Assembly (NCBI RefSeq): GCF_003480315.1
Contig: NZ_QUIV01000001.1
Coordinates: forward strand, 124,001-188,000
Direction: 5' to 3'
Length of the DNA stretch: 64,000 nt
Source of the DNA: Clostridium sp. AM33-3
Lineage (GTDB): Bacteria > Bacillota > Clostridia > Lachnospirales > Lachnospiraceae
A model generated the notes under the pieces. The model was not told where the DNA came from. It saw only the letters and a program-made list of their open reading frames with translations, and did not search any database. The translations under genes and the position numbers were made by a program. Position 1 is the first letter of the stretch. Each line of letters begins with the position of its first letter. This document shows positions 60,874 to 64,000 of this stretch, piece by piece.

Positions 60874-62406
60874 TTATAAGAATACGCTGACACCCGGACC
60901 CAGCGGAAGGTTAAACAGAACCCAGACAATCATCTGAATAACCCAGACAATAAGAAACGCAATGGAATATGGAAGCATCATGGAGATCAGGCTTCCCATG
61001 CCAAAGTTTTTGTCGTATTTCTTTGCCATTCCGATGGCGATCGGGATATACGGATAGATCGGGGTGATGGCGTTGGTGGTGGAATCACCGATTCGGTAGA
61101 CGATCTGCGCGAAAGCCGGGCTGTAGTCAAGCATCATCATCATGGGTACCAGGATCGGAGCAAAAATGTACCATTTTCCGGAACCGCTGGTCATGAACAG
61201 GTTTACGACGCAGCAGAGCAGGATGAAGAACAGCATTAACGGAATGCCGGTAAAGCCTGCTGCCTGCAGGGCATCTGCACTCTTCACGGCGATGATCATG
61301 CCGAGGTTAGTGTAGCTGAACATATTGATGAACTGCGCAATGACAAATACTAAAACAATGTAGCCGGTCATGCCTTCCAGAGCCTGGGCCATCCGCATCG
61401 GAACGTCAGAACTGTTTTTGATGGTACCAGCCTTTACGCCGTATACAACGCCTACCAGAATGAAATAAATCATCAGGATCGGAACAAGTCCTTTGATGAA
61501 CGGTCCGTTTAAGATGGAACCGTCTTCCGCACGCAGCATGCCACCGGACGGGATGACCAGAATTGCAAATAACAGGATGTACAGAATACTGAAAATGCCT
61601 GCTGCGCGAAGTGCTTTTGCCTGAACAGGAGTGATCTCGGAGCTGGATTCGACTGCGTCAACGCCCTCTCCGTCTGCCGGATCATAGGTGCCAAGACGCG
61701 GAACGATAAATTTCTTATTTACGAAAACACCTACCGCAGTCAGAGTGAATACGGATACGAACATGAAGTACCAGTTGCAGGTGGCGTTGACAGTCATGGA
61801 CGGATCAATCATCTGGGCTGCAGATTCGGTTACACCGGCTAAGAGGACATCGGTTCCCGCAACGATCACGCAGGCGGTAAACCCGGCATTGGTTGCCGCG
61901 TATCCGGCGAGCAGTCCAGCAATTGGATGCATGCCAACGGACTCAAATGCTGCCGCTGCCAGAGCCGGAACCACGATGATGGATGCCTCAGAAGCAATAC
62001 TTCCGTTGATACCAAGGAATAATACGGTAGCGGTCAGTGCCCACAGCGGAACACCGAGGATTGCGCGGCGCATTGCCGTTGTCAGAAGACCTACCTTTTC
62101 TGAAAAGCCGATGGCAATCTGCATGGCCAGTACCAGGCCAAGGGGTGAGAATCCCTGGAAGTTGGAAAGCAGATTTTCCAACAGCCAGATCAGACCATCC
62201 TTGCTGATGAGACTCTTGGCAAGAACCGTTTCTCCGTTTGTCGGGTTTACCACACTGACGCCAGCCATGCTGCATGCCAGACTGATCAGTGCCAGGATCA
62301 GACATAACCATAAAAATAAGATATACGGATGAGGGAGCCTGTTTCCTACCCGTTCAATAAAATCAAGAACTTTTCCGTTCTTTTTCTTTTGTGCCGTTGC
62401 CTGCAT
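60874..62406 (-). CDS. AbgT family transporter
   Basis: 510-residue polytopic membrane protein, about 11-13 helices. RLPHPYILFLWLCLILALISLACSMAGVSVVNP, GFSPLGLVLAMQIAIGFSEKVGLL, FLGINGSIASEASIIVVPALAAAAF and TSGSGKWYIFAPILVPMMMMLDYSPAFAQIVYRIGDSTTNAITPIYPYIPI are the AbgT signature regions. The family imports p-aminobenzoyl-glutamate and some dipeptides, and some members export sulfonamides. Its peptidase and amidohydrolase neighbours favour import of a peptide or amide here. ATG 62406 follows AGGAGGT. Confidence 0.93.
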   Translation of the reverse strand: MQATAQKKKNGKVLDFIERVGNRLPHPYILFLWLCLILALISLACSMAGVSVVNPTNGETVLAKSLISKDGLIWLLENLLSNFQGFSPLGLVLAMQIAIGFSEKVGLLTTAMRRAILGVPLWALTATVLFLGINGSIASEASIIVVPALAAAAFESVGMHPIAGLLAGYAATNAGFTACVIVAGTDVLLAGVTESAAQMIDPSMTVNATCNWYFMFVSVFTLTAVGVFVNKKFIVPRLGTYDPADGEGVDAVESSSEITPVQAKALRAAGIFSILYILLFAILVIPSGGMLRAEDGSILNGPFIKGLVPILMIYFILVGVVYGVKAGTIKNSSDVPMRMAQALEGMTGYIVLVFVIAQFINMFSYTNLGMIIAVKSADALQAAGFTGIPLMLFFILLCCVVNLFMTSGSGKWYIFAPILVPMMMMLDYSPAFAQIVYRIGDSTTNAITPIYPYIPIAIGMAKKYDKNFGMGSLISMMLPYSIAFLIVWVIQMIVWVLFNLPLGPGVSVFL

Positions 62407-62435
62407 AAAAGTACCTCCTGTTATTTTTCATTTTT

Positions 62436-62447
62436 AGACCATGGTCT
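62436..62447. promoter_or_regulatory. Candidate TetR operator
   Basis: The perfect palindrome AGACCATGGTCT lies one base downstream of the -10 box of the AbgT promoter (minus strand), a position where a repressor would block start. The TetR gene next to it is the natural candidate. Confidence 0.65.
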
Positions 62448-62448
62448 T

Positions 62449-62477
62449 ATTATAAACAATAAAAGAAGAAGGTGCAA
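62449..62477 (-). promoter_or_regulatory. Promoter of the AbgT-peptidase operon
   Basis: Minus strand: TTGCAC (62472-62477), 17-base spacer, perfect TATAAT (62449-62454). The -35 overlaps the terminator of the TetR gene. Confidence 0.82.
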
Positions 62478-62497
62478 CATTTCCTGCCTGCACCTTC
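62468..62497 (-). terminator. Terminator of the TetR gene
   Basis: GAAGGTGCA (minus strand, 62489-62497) pairs with TGCACCTTC (62468-62476), followed by TTCTTTTATTG. The 3' arm doubles as the next promoter's -35. Confidence 0.75.
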
Positions 62498-62548
62498 CAA
62501 AATAAAGTCAAACACAACAAAATCATTCAAAAATCAGCAATTCTCTAT

Positions 62549-63166
62549 TTATTGTTCTTTTCTCACTTCATATTGCGAGGAATATCCGATGTAGGAACGC
62601 TCCAGCTTTGGAACACTCACCGCCGCCAGATCGTAAGTGCCGCCTGCCAGGCACCAGGAAATCAGCTGGCTGCGTTCCTCTGCGACAATGTCGGCAGCAA
62701 GCGCATGACAGTCAAGATCCGTCCGGATCTCGCCCCGCTCCTGTCCGCGTTTTACAATCTCCAGAATAATCTTCACAAACGAACGCTGTTCTCCCCAGAA
62801 CCGGATGCCGGTAGTCCCGGAAAGCTGGCTGATATAGAGGCTGGTAAGAAGCTCCCGTCCAATCTGATGGCTCATAAAGTCGAACATGAAACGGTTTAGA
62901 AGAAGCAGCTGTTCAAAGCTTCCCAATGTTTTATCAATGCTCTGGTAAAACTCCTCGTATTTTTCATCGAAGAGCTCATACATGGAATCCAGAAGCTCTG
63001 CCTTGGCATGGAAGTAATAATAGAATCTGCCCTTTGAGCAATGTGCCTCTTTCAGAATATCCTCCATGGTAGTGTTTTGATAACCCTTCTGGTAAAACAG
63101 CTTCCAGGCTGAATTTAAGAGCTGCTGCCGCTGCTTCTGTTCGTTGAATTCGTCCTTGGTCCGCAT
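62549..63166 (-). CDS. TetR/AcrR family regulator
   Basis: 205 residues. The N-terminal helix-turn-helix (QRQQLLNSAWKLFYQKGYQNTTMEDILKEAHCSKGRFYYYFHAKAELLDSMYELF) is the standard TetR DNA-binding domain. The C-terminal helical ligand domain (VKIILEIVKRGQERGEIRTDLD, ALAADIVAEERSQLISWCL) is of the usual length. It lies upstream of the AbgT operon in the same direction, with a perfect palindrome at the operon promoter, so it probably represses uptake until its inducer appears. Confidence 0.93.
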   Translation of the reverse strand: MRTKDEFNEQKQRQQLLNSAWKLFYQKGYQNTTMEDILKEAHCSKGRFYYYFHAKAELLDSMYELFDEKYEEFYQSIDKTLGSFEQLLLLNRFMFDFMSHQIGRELLTSLYISQLSGTTGIRFWGEQRSFVKIILEIVKRGQERGEIRTDLDCHALAADIVAEERSQLISWCLAGGTYDLAAVSVPKLERSYIGYSSQYEVRKEQ

Positions 63167-63234
63167 GTACAGTTGTCCTTTTCTTTTTTCATCATTTTAC
63201 CATGAAAACGCAAGTGTTTCAAATCATGCCTTTT

Positions 63235-63693
63235 TTATTTGAACATTTTTCCAAAGATAAAACGAACCAGCGGACCTGCCGCGAACAGCTGCCAGAAGAA
63301 CGCCATTGGGAAGTTCTTGATGGTAGTGGAGATCCAGATGCTGAAAAATTCCGTCTGCAGGCCATTCTTGAATAAAATGGTTGCGATCAGGCTCATGTAC
63401 GGGCACATCATCCAGATGGACAGAACAGAGATCATCAGGATCACAAAGATGATCTTATCTTCAGCCGGATTGAAGATGCGGAAGGTAATCTTTTTCGCAA
63501 TCGGTCCAACTACAAAAAAGTCAAATAAAAATGCCAGCGGGCACATGATCGGAAGTTCATGAAGTGCTGCTGCGAAAACAAAGTTCTGCATACCGCCGAC
63601 ATTCAGTGTGACGTTGTAGCATACCATGGCGTAAACCATGGCAAAGACCATCATGATTCCGTAAATAATTTCCTGTTTCAAAGATTTTGGCAT
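63235..63693 (-). CDS. DUF2798 membrane protein
   Basis: 152 residues, about four membrane helices. Two similar halves are seen: a GIMMVFAMVYAMVCYNV stretch ending FFVVGPIAKKITFRIF, and MISVLSIWMMCPYMSLIATILFKNG ending LFAAGPLVRFIFGKMF. Each holds a (V/A)GP(I/L) motif before a basic helix, the DUF2798 pattern duplicated. ATG 63693 with AGGAGG 9 bases upstream is used; the longer frame to 63747 would start inside the terminator hairpin. Function is not known. It is expressed behind a leader with an attenuator. Confidence 0.88.
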   Translation of the reverse strand: MPKSLKQEIIYGIMMVFAMVYAMVCYNVTLNVGGMQNFVFAAALHELPIMCPLAFLFDFFVVGPIAKKITFRIFNPAEDKIIFVILMISVLSIWMMCPYMSLIATILFKNGLQTEFFSIWISTTIKNFPMAFFWQLFAAGPLVRFIFGKMFK

Positions 63694-63722
63694 AAGTAAT
63701 TTCCTCCTTGATTGCATGAGAA

Positions 63723-63770
63723 CAAAAAAATGCAGCGAAGCCGTCAAACTCGTTGCGACTCCACTGCATT
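63723..63770 (-). terminator. Leader terminator 30 bases before the DUF2798 gene
   Basis: On the minus strand AATGCAG + TGGAGTCG pairs with CGGCTTCG + CTGCATT, a 15-bp stem with a 12-base loop, followed by seven T. It lies between the promoter and the gene it precedes, as in riboswitches and attenuators. Confidence 0.85.
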
Positions 63771-63899
63771 CTGAATTCAGATATCGGAAAGCTGCTGTTC
63801 ACAGATTTCCGGTGTGCATCTCACTGCGTTCTCATAAAACTGTATGATGTATTGTTGTTACCGAGGTGCTATTATAGCGAAAAATTTTATTTTGTATAA
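63771..63899 (-). promoter_or_regulatory. Promoter and structured leader of the DUF2798 gene
   Basis: Minus strand: -35 TTATAC (63894-63899), 17-base spacer, TATAAT (63871-63876), transcript start near 63864. The leader to the terminator is about 95 bases. It contains CGGAAA / TTTCCG with an inner CTGT/ACAG stem and the palindrome TCTGAATTCAGA. I do not recognise a known riboswitch class. The remaining bases to 64000 contain nothing I can assign. Confidence 0.65.
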
Positions 63900-64000
63900 T
63901 AGTTTTTTGCCATTTTTTTGAATTTTGTCTCGTTCTACAAAGATTGCAAGTCTATAAGCGGATTTCTGTATATTATGACGGTCTCTGCAGCGTGAGCGTA

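Overview
The window looks like chromosomal DNA of a spore-forming, anaerobic gut Firmicute, most likely a Lachnospiraceae member (Clostridium cluster XIVa). This is inferred from several things: an alpha/beta-type small acid-soluble spore protein gene, an Mgl-type galactose uptake locus, a TrpXYZ-like amino-acid ABC transporter, ThiW with a TPP riboswitch, strong AGGAGG ribosome sites and TTGACA-17-TATAAT promoters. No database search was possible, so the species is not assigned. I see no rRNA, tRNA, CRISPR array, prophage or complete insertion sequence.

Layout. 1-4200: two nitroreductases, a frameshifted zinc-ribbon membrane protein, a foldback repeat element, a PadR / HAAS(DUF1700) / small membrane protein / PspC cluster and a spore-protein gene. 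4200-13900: a tightly overlapping anaerobic cobalamin operon, cbiD-cbiG-cbiJE-cbiTA-cobU-cobS-(short CobU paralogue)-cbiB-cobD, with two gene fusions and no visible B12 riboswitch; cbiL lies far away at 49226-49918. 13900-23330: a sugar-sensing and uptake island, with a YesN/YesM two-component pair, two extra periplasmic-binding proteins and mglBAC. 23340-28440: a CYTH protein, then a solute-binding lipoprotein paired with a Cache-PAS-GGDEF-EAL protein. 28440-35500: the proteostasis block tig-clpP-clpX-lon-engB, then mgsA. 35550-37930: an M19 dipeptidase converging on citX-citG. 38200-41060: a TrpXYZ-like ABC transporter. 41170-45020: a cytidylate-kinase-like protein, a repeat-containing lipoprotein, lexA with a divergent YneA-like LysM gene sharing three SOS boxes, and a TrmH-type methyltransferase. 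45090-47660: TPP riboswitch, attenuator and thiW-thiM-thiE. 47657-51780 (minus): cbiL with an ABC-2 exporter, a tyrosine recombinase and a TtcA-like protein. 51890-57290: a 1456-residue surface protein and a small lipoprotein. 57320-63870 (minus): a peptide/amidohydrolase catabolic cluster with AbgT transporter, TetR regulator and a DUF2798 membrane protein behind a terminator-containing leader.

How it fits together. Two separate loci couple an extracytoplasmic binding protein to a signalling protein rather than only to a permease: the YesNM-PBP-Mgl island, and the solute-binding protein next to the GGDEF-EAL protein. The second, which has no permease genes, is the best candidate here for a little-described receptor system. 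The other main points of interest are the fused cobalamin enzymes, the triple SOS box between lexA and its LysM neighbour, a foldback repeat family with target-site-like direct repeats, and the attenuator-type leader before the DUF2798 gene.
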